From Thermoplasmata archaeon (GTDB taxonomy: Archaea > Thermoplasmatota > Thermoplasmata > UBA10834): a stretch of 64,000 nucleotides of DNA. Each line of letters starts with the position of its first letter. Positions within the stretch are counted from its first letter, which is position 1. Below the pieces are notes generated by a model, which was not told where the DNA came from, made no database searches, and was given only the letters and a program-made list of their open reading frames with translations. Positions 15,432 through 25,017 of this stretch are shown here, one piece after another. Position numbers and translations under genes: made by a program. The stretch is from positions 1 to 64,000 of the forward strand of contig JAEHCM010000003.1 of NCBI GenBank assembly GCA_020696365.1, in the 5' to 3' direction.

Positions 15432-16199
15432 TTGGATTTGATCGACGAGGGAACCAGGATTGTCCTCGTCGATGGGAAGGGGACGAAGCATTTCGCCGTC
15501 GCCGAGAGGGGGATGGTCGAAGTGAAACGCCTTGGAACCATAGATGGGACGGCCGTCTGCGACTCGTCGTTCGGAGATGACATTGCCGTCGCAGGCCACT
15601 CGTTCCGCATCATGAGGCCGTCCGTGATGGATATCCTGGGCCTCATGAACAGACGAGCGCAGATAATCTCGCCGAAGGATAGCTTCCACATACCGATGTA
15701 CATGGACCTCGGATGCGGAAGCCGGGTCGTCGAAGCTGGAGCAGGGTCCGGCGCCCTGTCGATCGTGCTCCTGAAGGCGGTCGCGCCGACGGGCACGGTC
15801 TACACGTACGAGATAAGAGAAGACCATGCCAGGGTGGCCGAGAGAAACGTTGGACGCTCGGATTTCGCCTCCTGCTGGCAACTGAGGATGGGCGACATCT
15901 GCCAAGGAATCGAAGAGACCGACGTTGACGGTGTCGTGCTCGACATCCCCAACCCCTGGGATGCGATTCCTGCTGCGGCCTCGGCCCTGCGTGCCGGAGG
16001 GCATGTATGCGCCTATGTGCCGAACGCCAATCAGCTCGAGAGCACGGTCAAAGCTATGCGGGAAATTGGATTCCAGGACGTGTTCGCATTCGAAACCCTT
16101 CAGAGAGAGATGTTGGTCCACGATCGTGGTGTCAGGCCGAGCTGTGACATGATGGGACATACTGGATACCTGGCCTTGGCGAGGAAGATGAGTCCTTGA
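15432..16199 (+). CDS. trmI: tRNA (adenine-N1)-methyltransferase, TrmI family
   Basis: This 255-residue SAM-dependent enzyme would methylate A57/A58 in the tRNA T-loop. The N-terminal ~65 residues form the small barrel domain (GTRIVLVDGKGTKHFAV). The Rossmann methyltransferase core has motif I VVEAGAGSGALSIVL at ~95-109, TYEIREDHARVAERNV (motif II) and VLDIPNPWDAIPAA (motif IV, the usual DxPxPW). The C-terminal REMLVHDRGVRPSCDMMGHTGYL matches the family's closing segment. The frame opens with TTG at 15432 preceded by GAGGGG. Archaeal TrmI proteins are of this length. Confidence 0.9.
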   Translation: MDLIDEGTRIVLVDGKGTKHFAVAERGMVEVKRLGTIDGTAVCDSSFGDDIAVAGHSFRIMRPSVMDILGLMNRRAQIISPKDSFHIPMYMDLGCGSRVVEAGAGSGALSIVLLKAVAPTGTVYTYEIREDHARVAERNVGRSDFASCWQLRMGDICQGIEETDVDGVVLDIPNPWDAIPAAASALRAGGHVCAYVPNANQLESTVKAMREIGFQDVFAFETLQREMLVHDRGVRPSCDMMGHTGYLALARKMSP

Positions 16200-16385
16200 A
16201 CCGAAGACTCGCGATCACGAGTGACAGGACGCCACCCCAATCGACCGCAGAGTTCTTAGTCTGAAGAGACCAGAGGTGGGAGGATCGACCGGTGGGAAAT
16301 CGCCAACTTCTGCCTGAAGACATGATTCAGAGCGACGAACAAGAGATTGCAGCCCTCAAAGTCTAAGTATCGGCGACGGTAATCC

Positions 16386-16399
16386 GGTCACAGGTGACC
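16386..16399 (+). promoter_or_regulatory. Perfect inverted repeat over the purS ribosome binding site
   Basis: GGTCACAGGTGACC is a 6-bp perfect inverted repeat with a 2-base centre. Its right half contains AGGTGA, the purS ribosome binding site, and ends 5 bases before the ATG at 16405. It could be an operator, or in RNA a small hairpin hiding the ribosome binding site. The 205-base gap before purS has no gene. Confidence 0.4.
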
Positions 16400-16404
16400 A
16401 TAAG

Positions 16405-16644
16405 ATGGCTGTGGCAGAGGTCAGAATCACGCTCAAGAAGGGGGTAGCTGACCCGGAGGGGAAGAACACCCTCAAGGCTCTCGGGCTGCTCGGCTTCGAG
16501 GGAGTCCGGGACGTCCGATCCGTGAAGGTTTTCGTGATTGAAACCGAGGGGGAAGCGGGAGAGGCCAAGAGGAGCGTAGAGGAGATGTGCAGGAAGCTCC
16601 TAGCCAACCCTGTGATCCACAACTACTCTATCAGAATCAAGTGA
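16405..16644 (+). CDS. purS: Phosphoribosylformylglycinamidine synthase subunit PurS
   Basis: This 79-residue subunit belongs to the three-part FGAM synthase, which makes FGAM from FGAR, glutamine and ATP in purine synthesis. PurS bridges PurL and PurQ and helps channel ammonia. Typical motifs are ITLKKGVADPEGKNTLKALGLLG and VRSVKVFVIE, with the C-terminal MCRKLLANPVIHNYSI. It is first in purS-purL-purQ, nine bases before purL, and its start is set by AGGTGA at 16392. Confidence 0.95.
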   Translation: MAVAEVRITLKKGVADPEGKNTLKALGLLGFEGVRDVRSVKVFVIETEGEAGEAKRSVEEMCRKLLANPVIHNYSIRIK

Positions 16645-16653
16645 GGGTGCTGG

Positions 16654-18987
16654 ATGTCGTCGACCAGGCTCTATGCACCCCAGGACACCCCATTCGAACT
16701 GACGGAGATAAAGCTCTCGAAGGCCTCGGACGACGATCTGATGGAGATAAGCCGCGAGAGCGGCACCGGGCTTTCTCTCGACGAGATGAAGCGTGTCAGA
16801 GACCACTTCGACGGAATGGGCAGGAACCCGACGGATGTCGAGCTCCAGTCGCTAGGCCAGGCATGGAGCGAGCACTGCTGCTACAAGAGCTCGAAGATGT
16901 TCCTAAAGGAGTACATCTTCGGGATAGACAACAGACAGGTCATAGACCGAGGCGACGCCGGCGTGATGGAGTTCGACCGGGACCACGCCTACGCGCTAAG
17001 GATCGAGAGCCACAACCACCCGAGCGCGGTCGAGCCCTACGGCGGCGCGGCCACCGGAATCGGTGGGATTATCAGGGACGTGCTCTGCATGGGCGCGCAG
17101 CCGATCGCGTTGGTGGACCCGCTGTTCTTCGGACCCCTGGACTATCCGTTCAGGAAGCTCCCGGACGGCGTGAAGCATCCTAAGTACCTCCTGGGAGGAG
17201 TCGTTGCCGGGATAAGAGATTACGGCAACAGGGTGGGGATACCGACCGTCTCCGGCGGCCTATGGTTCGACGAGAGCTACACGGGCAACTGCCTCGTGAA
17301 CGTCGGCTGCGTCGGCATAGCCGAGAAGAGGAACATACGGAGGAACGCGGTCAGAGGGCCAGGGGACGTCCTGATCCTCGTCGGAGGTCGGACCGGAAGG
17401 GATGGCATCCACGGAGTCACATTCGCCTCGGCCGTTCTGACGCAGGATAGCGAGATGGAGTCGAGGGGCGCCGTGCAGCTCGGCGACCCGATCATGAAGG
17501 AACCAGTCATGCACGCCGTCCTCGAGGCCAACGAGAAGGGGCTTGTCAACGGCATGAAGGACCTCGGAGGCGGAGGCCTCTCCTGCGTGGTCGGGGAGAT
17601 CGCCCTAGCTGGAGGCTGTGGGGCAGAGGTGGACCTCGGCAAGGTCCCGCTCAAGGAGGAGGGGCTTGCCCCGTGGGAGATATGGGTGTCCGAATCACAG
17701 GAGCGTATGATGCTCTCGGTATCCCCCAGGAACGCGGAGAGGGTCTTCCACATCTTCAAGATCTGGGACGTCCCGGCCACACCGGTCGGCAAGATCACCC
17801 GCGAGAAGCGAGTAAGGCTGCATTACGGTGGCACGAAGGTCTTGGATCTGGAGCTCGAGTTTCTGACGGCGGGTCCGGAGTACTGCAGGCCATGCAACGC
17901 AAGCGCGGGCGGACGAAGAAGGAAGGAGAAGACACCGAAGGCGAAAACCAGGTATGACAAGGACCTGTTGAAGCTTCTATCGGACCAGAACATCTGCAGT
18001 CGTGACTGGGTGATCCGACAGTACGACCACGAGGTCCGCGCGAACACCGTGATCAAGCCGCTACACGGTAAGATCGGGCACTGGACGCACGGCGACGCTG
18101 CAGTCCTGAAGCCCGTCGAGGAATCGTTCAGAGGCCTTGCGATAGCGACCGCTTCGAACCCGTTCGCTGTGGCCGGCGATCCCTACAGGGGAGGCAAGAC
18201 TTGCGTTGACGAAGTCTGCAGGAACATCGCAGCCGTCGGAGCTCGCCCGCACTCACTTACCGATTGTCTCAACTTCGGGAACCCGGAAAAGCCAGACAGA
18301 CTATGGCAGTTCAGGGAGGCGGTCAGGGGAATCGGGGAGGTGGCGAAGGACCTCGACCTCCCGATACCTTCGGGCAATGTCAGCTTCTACAACGAATCCC
18401 CCAAGGGGTCGGTGCTTCCAACGCCGGTGATACTCGGGTGTGGCATCGTAAGGGATGTCAGGAAGTGCGTCACCTCAGACTTCAAGAGGGAGGGTGACCC
18501 CATCTTCCTCGTCGGAGAGACGGGGCAAGAGATGGGTGCCTCGGCGTATTACAGGTCGGCAGGAGGCCACTCATCTAAGGTCCCGGACGTGGAGATAACC
18601 GCCCTCCAAGCTGGCATGGATGTCATCATCAAAGGCATAGAGAGAGGAGTCATCGTAGCATGCCACGACATCTCTGACGGTGGACTGGCAGTCGCATCAG
18701 CGGAGATGTGCATCGGAGGGGATGTGGGCGCGAACCTGAGCCTAGAGAAACTCGGGCGCCTCAGGTCCGATGTGAAGCTGTTCAGCGAAAGCAACAGCCG
18801 GTGGCTGATCGAGGTACGGAAAGGCAAGGAGAAGCAGCTTCCGAAGGACAGAAGGACGAAGGTCGTCAAGCTGGGTAGGGTCGGAGACTCGTCCCTCGTC
18901 ATCGGCTCCAGCAGGAAACTCGTCGACCTCGAGGTCGAGAAGCTGGCTAAGAGCTTCGGCTCGACGCTCTGGAGGATGGTCGGGTGA
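16654..18987 (+). CDS. purL: Phosphoribosylformylglycinamidine synthase subunit PurL
   Basis: This is the 777-residue ATPase and synthase subunit of small-type FGAM synthase. It has the two-lobed AIR-synthase fold repeated twice. The catalytic stretch QAWSEHCCYKSSK is at ~67-79, RIESHNHPSAVEPYGGAATG at ~110-130 binds nucleotide and FGAR, and GLVNGMKDLGGGGLSC lies at ~290. The second half has VGARPHSLTDCLNFGNPE and ACHDISDGGLAVASAE. Length fits archaeal and Bacillus PurL. A low-complexity basic linker (GGRRRKEKTPKAKTRYDK, ~418-435) separates the halves and is longer than usual. The stop overlaps the GTG start of purQ. Confidence 0.95.
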   Translation: MSSTRLYAPQDTPFELTEIKLSKASDDDLMEISRESGTGLSLDEMKRVRDHFDGMGRNPTDVELQSLGQAWSEHCCYKSSKMFLKEYIFGIDNRQVIDRGDAGVMEFDRDHAYALRIESHNHPSAVEPYGGAATGIGGIIRDVLCMGAQPIALVDPLFFGPLDYPFRKLPDGVKHPKYLLGGVVAGIRDYGNRVGIPTVSGGLWFDESYTGNCLVNVGCVGIAEKRNIRRNAVRGPGDVLILVGGRTGRDGIHGVTFASAVLTQDSEMESRGAVQLGDPIMKEPVMHAVLEANEKGLVNGMKDLGGGGLSCVVGEIALAGGCGAEVDLGKVPLKEEGLAPWEIWVSESQERMMLSVSPRNAERVFHIFKIWDVPATPVGKITREKRVRLHYGGTKVLDLELEFLTAGPEYCRPCNASAGGRRRKEKTPKAKTRYDKDLLKLLSDQNICSRDWVIRQYDHEVRANTVIKPLHGKIGHWTHGDAAVLKPVEESFRGLAIATASNPFAVAGDPYRGGKTCVDEVCRNIAAVGARPHSLTDCLNFGNPEKPDRLWQFREAVRGIGEVAKDLDLPIPSGNVSFYNESPKGSVLPTPVILGCGIVRDVRKCVTSDFKREGDPIFLVGETGQEMGASAYYRSAGGHSSKVPDVEITALQAGMDVIIKGIERGVIVACHDISDGGLAVASAEMCIGGDVGANLSLEKLGRLRSDVKLFSESNSRWLIEVRKGKEKQLPKDRRTKVVKLGRVGDSSLVIGSSRKLVDLEVEKLAKSFGSTLWRMVG

Positions 18988-19814
18988 AGGTCAGTGACGC
19001 GCGCGTGTGCGTGCTTAGGATAGAAGGTACGAACTGCGAGGAGGAGTCATACCTGTCCTTCAAGCGCCTCGGGGCGAAACCCGAGAAGGTGCACCTCAAG
19101 CAGCTGACAGGGACCGATGTCACATCCGACGAGAAGCGGTCCCTGGCGGACTATCAAGTCCTCGTGCTCCCGGGCGGGTTCTCGTCCGGGGACTATGTGC
19201 GTGCGGGGGCGATATTCGCCGCCCGGATCAAGAGCCGGCTCTCGCGCGACATGGTAGAGTTCGTGCGCGCGGGGAAGCCCGTGCTCGGGATATGCAACGG
19301 TTTCCAGATACTCGTCGAAACGGGCCTTCTGCCAGCCATGTCAGGCATAATGACGGAGGTGCCGGAGGCCGTGCTGAGTACGAACGACTCGGCGAGGTTC
19401 GAGTGTCGTCCCACGCTCCTGAGGAAGGTGAACAGGGGGAGCTGCGCATTCACCACCAAGATCCCGAGGAACAAGATATCGGCCATACCATCCGCCCACG
19501 CCGAGGGCAAACTGATGTTCCCCGTCGACCGTTCGAAGAGTATCGTGAAGGAACTGGCCGACAACGACCAGCTGGTGTTCAAGTATGTGAACCCGGAGGG
19601 CGAACTCGCGGGATACCCGTGGTGCCCCAACGGTTCGACCGAGAACATCGCGGGGATATGCAACCGCGAGGGGAACGTCTTCGGGCTCATGCCGCATCCC
19701 GAGAGAGTGTTCTTCAGGTACACGCACCCGGACTGGACGCGCAACCCGGAAGGTGCTGGGGACGGAAAAGCCGTGTTCGAATCCGTCCTCGATTACGTCT
19801 CGAAGAAGCTGTGA
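18984..19814 (+). CDS. purQ: Phosphoribosylformylglycinamidine synthase subunit PurQ (glutaminase)
   Basis: This 276-residue class I glutamine amidotransferase supplies ammonia to PurL. The nucleophile Cys is in VLGICNGFQILVE (~residue 98). The His-Glu pair is in FGLMPHPERVF (~residue 236). The fold starts VCVLRIEGTNCEEES, and LVLPGGFSSGDYVRAGA forms the oxyanion side. GTG at 18984 overlaps the purL stop (GTGA), the classical sign of translational coupling. It closes the purSLQ operon. Confidence 0.95.
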   Translation: MKVSDARVCVLRIEGTNCEEESYLSFKRLGAKPEKVHLKQLTGTDVTSDEKRSLADYQVLVLPGGFSSGDYVRAGAIFAARIKSRLSRDMVEFVRAGKPVLGICNGFQILVETGLLPAMSGIMTEVPEAVLSTNDSARFECRPTLLRKVNRGSCAFTTKIPRNKISAIPSAHAEGKLMFPVDRSKSIVKELADNDQLVFKYVNPEGELAGYPWCPNGSTENIAGICNREGNVFGLMPHPERVFFRYTHPDWTRNPEGAGDGKAVFESVLDYVSKKL

Positions 19815-19827
19815 GGGCGCGGCCGCG

Positions 19828-20484
19828 CTAGAGGGAGACTATGAGCTCCACCTGGTCGCTGTCCTTGAGACCCAAGGACCGCCTCAGATGGTACTTGCAT
19901 ATGACTTCGATTATGTCCACATGATGCGACCGGACCGGCAGGACGACCGCGCATTCCATGTTGTGGATAGTCGCGAGAAAGCACTTCACATCGCCGAATG
20001 TGCGCCCGTCCTTCTCGAACCCTTTTATCAGTATGCCTTCTGACTTACGCAGCACGTCCACTTTGGGGAGTTCCGGGCTGGATATCCTGAGGTTCAGGGT
20101 CCCCTCGTAGGGCTTGAACCATAGCTTCTTCTGGAACTGCTCAGCGTACGCCTCCTGGTTGACGTAGTACTGCCCCTCGCCAAGACCGGAGGTGACGACA
20201 CCGATTATGACGAGGTGGTCCTTCATCTCGAATATCCTCTGATAGTCGGAGTACTCCTTCCTGAGCAGATCGAACCCCTTGTCCGTCAGCTTGATCCTCT
20301 GCCTCCTTGCGCCGAGGTCGCGTTCGATCAGACCCTCCCCAAGAAGCTCCAGTATCTTCTTCGAGGCGGACTGTTGGCTGATCTCGAGTACGTTACCCAG
20401 CTCTCTCGAGGATATGGCGATGTAGTCATGCACGCCACCCATAAGAGCGATGTGCTTCAGGGTGGCGATCTGCTTCTCATGCAT
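19828..20484 (-). CDS. ribK: CTP-dependent riboflavin kinase with N-terminal winged helix
   Basis: This 218-residue archaeal enzyme would convert riboflavin to FMN using CTP. The N-terminal ~85 residues form a winged helix-turn-helix (SSRELGNVLEISQQSASKKI) seen in many euryarchaeal RibK proteins, which may give it a regulatory role. The kinase barrel begins at ~95: IGVVTSGLGEGQYYV contains the nucleotide loop, and WFKPYEGTLNLRIS the flavin-binding region. The end (HHVDIIEVICKYHLRRSLGLKDSDQVEL) is also typical. It is convergent with purQ, 13 bases apart. Confidence 0.9.
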   Translation of the reverse strand: MHEKQIATLKHIALMGGVHDYIAISSRELGNVLEISQQSASKKILELLGEGLIERDLGARRQRIKLTDKGFDLLRKEYSDYQRIFEMKDHLVIIGVVTSGLGEGQYYVNQEAYAEQFQKKLWFKPYEGTLNLRISSPELPKVDVLRKSEGILIKGFEKDGRTFGDVKCFLATIHNMECAVVLPVRSHHVDIIEVICKYHLRRSLGLKDSDQVELIVSL

Positions 20485-20576
20485 GGCATGCTTCGGATAA
20501 GCAAGGCCTCATAATAGCCTTTCGGCCGCCCAGTTCATGGCGGATCCATGCGACATATCCATCCGTCCCGATGAGC

Positions 20577-20957
20577 TCAGTCCGTTGTGCAATCCGTGAG
20601 AACCAGAAAATGTCCGCTCCTGAGACGAAGCACGGGGATCGCCCGCTTCTTCAGCCGTTCTATGAGCTCCCTGTCGTTCGTGAGCACGACCGCGGAATAC
20701 CTCTCCGCGACATCGATGATTGCATCGTCCCCGCAGAGCTCCGTCGTGACGACTTCGTACTTGTGGGCGAGCGCCAGAGCGGCCTTGGCCTCCTTCGTAC
20801 CTAGCCTCTCCAGCTCGCCCAGGACCGATTCCGGGACGAGTACGGGCACATCCCCGAGCAGCCGTGCTATCTCCGTGTCAAGGTTGAGATGGAACTGGAA
20901 CGGCATCAAAAGACCGTTGGCATCGACGACGAGAGCCCTCACCAAGAGAATCCACAC
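20577..20957 (-). CDS. PIN-domain protein (Fcf1/Nob1-like nuclease)
   Basis: This 126-residue PIN domain is likely a metal-dependent RNase. The acidic residues are all present: ALVVDANGLLM, PESVLGELERL, GDDAIIDVAERY and VVLTNDRELIERLKKR. In archaea a PIN protein of this kind often follows the aIF2-gamma gene, as here with a 6-base gap, and resembles the eukaryotic rRNA-processing nuclease Fcf1. The link to translation genes argues for rRNA processing rather than a toxin, and no antitoxin gene is adjacent. It closes the S6e-aIF2-gamma-PIN operon. Confidence 0.85.
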   Translation of the reverse strand: MWILLVRALVVDANGLLMPFQFHLNLDTEIARLLGDVPVLVPESVLGELERLGTKEAKAALALAHKYEVVTTELCGDDAIIDVAERYSAVVLTNDRELIERLKKRAIPVLRLRSGHFLVLTDCTTD

Positions 20958-20963
20958 CCGCGT

Positions 20964-22196
20964 CTACTCGACGACGCCGTATCCGATCAGGCGCCACTTC
21001 CCGGCGATCCTCCGAGATATCGCTATGCGCTGACCCTTCTCCGTGCAGACAGGTATCTTCAGAGAGATGTCGGCAGAGTCCGATCTGCCGCTCGTCACAA
21101 CACCCACGGTCGTGGCGGTCCCCACGCTCAGCATGAGAGGCTCGTTGGTCTTCAAGGCTTCGACGTCCTGCTCGGACGACATCCCAACGACGCGTTTCAG
21201 GAGCTCCGTCTTTATCTTCAGCGACTCCAAGACCGGCGGGAGGGTGGACGGCTTTCCAGCGATTCGGCCGACTAGGGAATCCGATTTCGTAAAGCTCGGG
21301 TCGAGCCCTGTGCCTATCGCGATCAGCCCCCCCAGCGTGGCCTCTTCCAATTGGAGGGTGCCCGCGAGGAGCGAGCGCACCGTCGTGACCATGGGCTCCC
21401 AAGAGACGCCCCTGCTCGTCTCGACCTTCCTACCGGGGCGGACCTCTATCTCGTCCCCGATCTTCAAGCTCCCCTCGGTCAGCGAGCCGCCTATGACCCC
21501 GCCCTTCAGGTTCTTCAGCTCGGTACCAGGCACGTTGACGTCGAACGATCTAGCCACGTACATCCTTACGGGGTTCTTATCGGAGTGCTTAGGCGACGGG
21601 ATGGCCTTCTCGATGGCCATTATGAGCGTGTCGATGTTCATGTTGTGATGGGCGGATATGGGTATGACAGGCGCATCCTCGGCGATCGTGCCCTTCAGAA
21701 ACTCCTTGATCTCGTTGTAGTTCTGTACCGCCTGCTCCTTGGTGACGAGGTCGACCTTGTTCTGCACGACGACGATCTTGTCGACGCCGATGATGCTCAG
21801 GGCCATGAGATGCTCCCTCGTCTGCGGCTGGGGGCATTTCTCGTTGGCGGCGATCAGCAGCAGCGCCCCGTTCATTATCGCCGCACCAGACAGCATTGTC
21901 GCCATCAGGGTCTCGTGACCGGGAGAGTCGACGAAGGACACCGCCCTGAGCAGCTCGCACTTGCCTCCGCATTCAGGGCACTCGGGCTGGTTGGTGTAGC
22001 ACGCGGGCTCTTCGCAAGCACTGCACTTGTAAAAGCCAGCATCGGCGTATCCGAGCCTGATCGATATGCCCCTCTTGACCTCTTCGGAATGCCTGTCCGT
22101 CCATTCCCCCGTCAGAGCCTTGGTCAGCGTGGTTTTGCCATGGTCGACATGGCCGATCATGCCGATGTTCGTCTCTGGCTGGGAAGGGACATTCAT
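20964..22196 (-). CDS. eif2g: Translation initiation factor aIF2 gamma subunit
   Basis: This 410-residue GTPase carries initiator Met-tRNA to the ribosome as the core of aIF2. G motifs are [15 protein letters not shown] (~10-24), [16 protein letters not shown] (~87-102), NKVDLVTK (~146) and PISAHHNMN (~182). The zinc knuckle between switches is present as CSAC, then CPEC (~58-77). Domains II and III follow, with the conserved [11 protein letters not shown] and a C-terminal IGYGVVE. Its start overlaps the last base of the S6e gene, so the two are coupled. Confidence 0.96.
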   Translation of the reverse strand: MNVPSQPETNIGMIGHVDHGKTTLTKALTGEWTDRHSEEVKRGISIRLGYADAGFYKCSACEEPACYTNQPECPECGGKCELLRAVSFVDSPGHETLMATMLSGAAIMNGALLLIAANEKCPQPQTREHLMALSIIGVDKIVVVQNKVDLVTKEQAVQNYNEIKEFLKGTIAEDAPVIPISAHHNMNIDTLIMAIEKAIPSPKHSDKNPVRMYVARSFDVNVPGTELKNLKGGVIGGSLTEGSLKIGDEIEVRPGRKVETSRGVSWEPMVTTVRSLLAGTLQLEEATLGGLIAIGTGLDPSFTKSDSLVGRIAGKPSTLPPVLESLKIKTELLKRVVGMSSEQDVEALKTNEPLMLSVGTATTVGVVTSGRSDSADISLKIPVCTEKGQRIAISRRIAGKWRLIGYGVVE

Positions 22197-22591
22197 TATT
22201 CCTTCTTCTCCTCTTTCTTGATGAGTTCTGAGACGGGCTTCGTGCCGTGTTGGCTGACCTTGAGATTGACCTGGACGCTGTCCGGGGATATCGTGTTGCC
22301 CCTGAAGTTCTTCTTCATCCTGAGGCCGCTCTTCTTGGACCTGAAACCTATGCTCTTCGATACGAGCAGCTTCTTCCTGCGAGGGCCAGGTAGGTCTTTC
22401 CTAAGCGGGAAACCATCCTTGTCGCTGCCTCCAGTGATCGTCAGCTTATAGCCGGGAAGTCCGACGAATATGCCATCTATGGTATCGCCAATCTTCTTGC
22501 CGATCAACGTATTGGCGTGATGCCCCAAGACTGGCACCTGATATGACTTTCCGTCCTTCGTATCGTTTATGACGGCTCTGAACTCTGCCAC
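22196..22591 (-). CDS. rps6e: Small ribosomal subunit protein S6e
   Basis: This 131-residue ribosomal protein begins [19 protein letters not shown] and has the typical [21 protein letters not shown] and [17 protein letters not shown] segments. The GTG at 22591 is preferred over an upstream ATG at 22630, because archaeal S6e begins at this Ala-Glu-Phe segment and GGAG sits 7 bases before it. S6e binds the head and foot region of the small subunit. It heads the operon with aIF2-gamma and the PIN protein. Confidence 0.93.
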   Translation of the reverse strand: MAEFRAVINDTKDGKSYQVPVLGHHANTLIGKKIGDTIDGIFVGLPGYKLTITGGSDKDGFPLRKDLPGPRRKKLLVSKSIGFRSKKSGLRMKKNFRGNTISPDSVQVNLKVSQHGTKPVSELIKKEEKKE

Positions 22592-22635
22592 ACAATCAAC
22601 TCCAGCGTCGCAGGACGCCCTAATGCGCAAGGAGT

Positions 22636-22645
22636 TATATAGGTT
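22636..22645 (-). promoter_or_regulatory. TATA box of the S6e operon
   Basis: On the minus strand ACCTATATAACTCC is a clear TATA box about 45 bases before the S6e GTG. Transcription would start near 22612, leaving a ~20-base leader with the ribosome binding site. Confidence 0.5.
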
Positions 22646-22690
22646 TCGGGAACGACTGGGACCACTGGAAGGGTTTCCACAAAGGGTTGC

Positions 22691-24457
22691 TCAACTCCCC
22701 CAGAACGGACTTTCCTTCCTCTTGATCTTCAGGACGGCATCCAGTACCTCTCGCTCATCCATCGAGAGCTTCTGGGAGAGCAGCTCCCGTGCGTGGCCTT
22801 CGGGCACGTCCACCAGCAGGATGTCCTCGACATCTATCTGTCTGCCGACAGTTGCGGCGTCGATGGCTATCGCAACCTCGTCGCCCATCCTCGCCTCTGG
22901 AAGGGTCTTCTCCCCCTTTCTGATGCTCTTTATCCTTCCAACGGGCCGTCCGTCGTCCCGCATCAGACCCTGGCCAGAGCGGATCCTGCCGGCCAAGACC
23001 CTCACGCCCACTATCGCAGGCTTGCTGACGCGGAACACATGATCCCGCAGTATAGACACCTTCCCAGGATAGACTATCTCAAGCCTCTTCATAGCCTCGA
23101 GCTCACGGGAGCGCTCCTTGCACCAGACATCGTAGTCCTCCAGGAGCTTGTAGACGACCTTGCTCTCGAAAAGCGTGACGCCCAGCTCACGAGCGGCATC
23201 GCGCGCGTCGGCGTTGACGCCCACGCTGAATGCGAATATCGCCTTGTGAAGCGGGTCGTCGAAGTTCGACGCTTCCACGACGTCCTTCCTGGAGACGTTC
23301 CCGATATCTATCTTCCGCAGCGGCATCTCGGCGTTCCTAGCCTCGAACGCCAGCGCCTCCAAGGAGCCGACGGTGTCGCCGCGCACGATGATGCCCTGCT
23401 CCGATAGCTCGACGTTTATCGCGCTCTCCTTCTGCACTTCCTCCAGCGTCTTCTCGATATCATCCGAGGCGACCCTGACGAGGCCGCCAGCCATGGCGTC
23501 CTCTAGGTTCGGAGCGACGACCCTGATACCCGCGGCGGCTGAGACCGACTCAACATGATCGAACTTCTGGTTCGGATCCCTTATCTCGTCAAGCGGTTTG
23601 GGGCGAAGCATCGCCCTGATCTTCGTCTGGATGGGCGTTCCCTTGACGGAAGATATGACTATGGTATCCCCGACGGCCATCGTCCCGCTGTAGACGATTG
23701 TGTCCATCACGGTGCCCATGCCCCTGTCCTCCTTCACCTCGAGGACGGTCCCTTCGCCAGGACCCTCCTCCGTCTGCAGGTCCGATTCGAGGAATCTCTG
23801 TGCAAGGCCGATCAGGATGAGCAGGAGGTCCGGGAGCCCTTCTCCCGTCTTGCCGCTCACCGGTACGATTGCCACGGACTTGGTGAAATCAGTGATCCTA
23901 TCGAACCGGTCGGCGCTGAAATCGCCCACCTCGTACAGCCTTCCCACGAGGGCGTACAACTTCTCGTCCAGCTCGGAGGAGACCCGCGGATCCTGTGCCT
24001 CGAGCGATTCACCTATGGGCTTCCCCTTCTGTGCCCTCCATCCGGGTATGAGGTCGACTTTGTTCGCGGCGATGACGAAGGGGGTTCTGAGCTTCCGCAG
24101 GATGCTGATCGACTCAGTCGTCTGCGGCTTCAGCCCCTCGTTGATGTCTATGACGAGTATCGCCAGATCCGCTAGGGCGCCCCCGCGGCTGCGCAGGCTG
24201 ATGAACGAATAGTGGCCTGGTGTGTCGATGAACAAAAGACCAGGAACGGCGAACCTCTGGCCACCGACAAGTTCCCCACACAGCGAGTATATGGTATCTA
24301 TGGGGACATCAGTCGCCCCGATGTGCTGCGTGATGCCGCCCGCTTCCCTCGACACCACATTGGTCCCCCTGATGCGGTCGAGAATCGTCGACTTGCCATG
24401 GTCCACATGGCCAAGGACTGACACGATTGGCTGTCGGATGGGCACAACCTCGTCCAA
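22691..24457 (-). CDS. infB: Translation initiation factor aIF5B (IF-2 family)
   Basis: This 588-residue GTPase promotes ribosomal subunit joining. The G domain starts directly at the N-terminus: PIVSVLGHVDHGKSTILDRIRG, AGGITQHIGATDVP (switch I), FIDTPGHYSFISLRSRGG (switch II) and ANKVDLIPGW. Domains II to IV follow, including GTVLEVKEDRGMGTVMDTIVY and the C-terminal KPAIVGVRVLAGRIRSGQGL. The size matches archaeal aIF5B, which lacks the long bacterial N-terminal part. It lies 104 bases after ndk, so it may have its own start; GGGTTAAGTTG near 24480 could be a TATA box of a nearly leaderless transcript. Confidence 0.96.
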   Translation of the reverse strand: MDEVVPIRQPIVSVLGHVDHGKSTILDRIRGTNVVSREAGGITQHIGATDVPIDTIYSLCGELVGGQRFAVPGLLFIDTPGHYSFISLRSRGGALADLAILVIDINEGLKPQTTESISILRKLRTPFVIAANKVDLIPGWRAQKGKPIGESLEAQDPRVSSELDEKLYALVGRLYEVGDFSADRFDRITDFTKSVAIVPVSGKTGEGLPDLLLILIGLAQRFLESDLQTEEGPGEGTVLEVKEDRGMGTVMDTIVYSGTMAVGDTIVISSVKGTPIQTKIRAMLRPKPLDEIRDPNQKFDHVESVSAAAGIRVVAPNLEDAMAGGLVRVASDDIEKTLEEVQKESAINVELSEQGIIVRGDTVGSLEALAFEARNAEMPLRKIDIGNVSRKDVVEASNFDDPLHKAIFAFSVGVNADARDAARELGVTLFESKVVYKLLEDYDVWCKERSRELEAMKRLEIVYPGKVSILRDHVFRVSKPAIVGVRVLAGRIRSGQGLMRDDGRPVGRIKSIRKGEKTLPEARMGDEVAIAIDAATVGRQIDVEDILLVDVPEGHARELLSQKLSMDEREVLDAVLKIKRKESPFWGS

Positions 24458-24561
24458 GGGCTGGACGATATATCAACTTAACCCATTTGGATGGAAAGAC
24501 TGACAGGGCACGGCGACGGACGCTGGTGCCCGTTGCGAGCACGACGACGGACTGTGTGAGT

Positions 24562-25017
24562 CTACTTCTCGAAAAGCCAATCCTCTTCCGGCTTCTCGTA
24601 ATTGTGCAGTTCGTAGTCGTTGAAGAACAAGTTTATCTCGCGCTTGGCGTTCTCGGACGAATCCGACCCATGGATGACGTTCCTGCCGGTCACCTGGGCG
24701 AGATCGCCTCTGATTGTACCAGGAGCGGCATCCTGCGGGTTCGTCTTGCCCATCATGGTGCGGACCACTGCGACGACGTTCTCGCCGTCTAGCACCATGC
24801 AGACGACGGGTTCGGATGTGATGTACGACAGGAGCGCCTCGTAGAATGGCTTCCCCTTGTGCTCCTCGTAGTGACGCTCCGCCAGCTCCCTCGGGACCTT
24901 CATCATCTTGACGCCACAGATCCTGAATCCCCTGGACTCGAACCGCGACACGATATCGCCGACCAGCCCTCGCTGGACGCCGTCTGGCTTCACCATCACG
25001 AAGGTGCGCTCCCTCAT
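24562..25017 (-). CDS. ndk: Nucleoside diphosphate kinase
   Basis: This 151-residue enzyme transfers the gamma phosphate of ATP to nucleoside diphosphates. The active-site His is in [16 protein letters not shown] (~residue 117). The N-terminus [19 protein letters not shown] and the [18 protein letters not shown] stretch are diagnostic. It sits in the conserved archaeal L7Ae-S28e-L24e-Ndk-IF2 order and overlaps the L24e stop by four bases. Confidence 0.96.
   Translation of the reverse strand: MRERTFVMVKPDGVQRGLVGDIVSRFESRGFRICGVKMMKVPRELAERHYEEHKGKPFYEALLSYITSEPVVCMVLDGENVVAVVRTMMGKTNPQDAAPGTIRGDLAQVTGRNVIHGSDSSENAKREINLFFNDYELHNYEKPEEDWLFEK

Noticed and set aside
21351-22451. 366-codon plus-strand open frame opposite aIF2-gamma
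   Set aside because: It is antisense to a certain translation factor and its translation resembles no protein.
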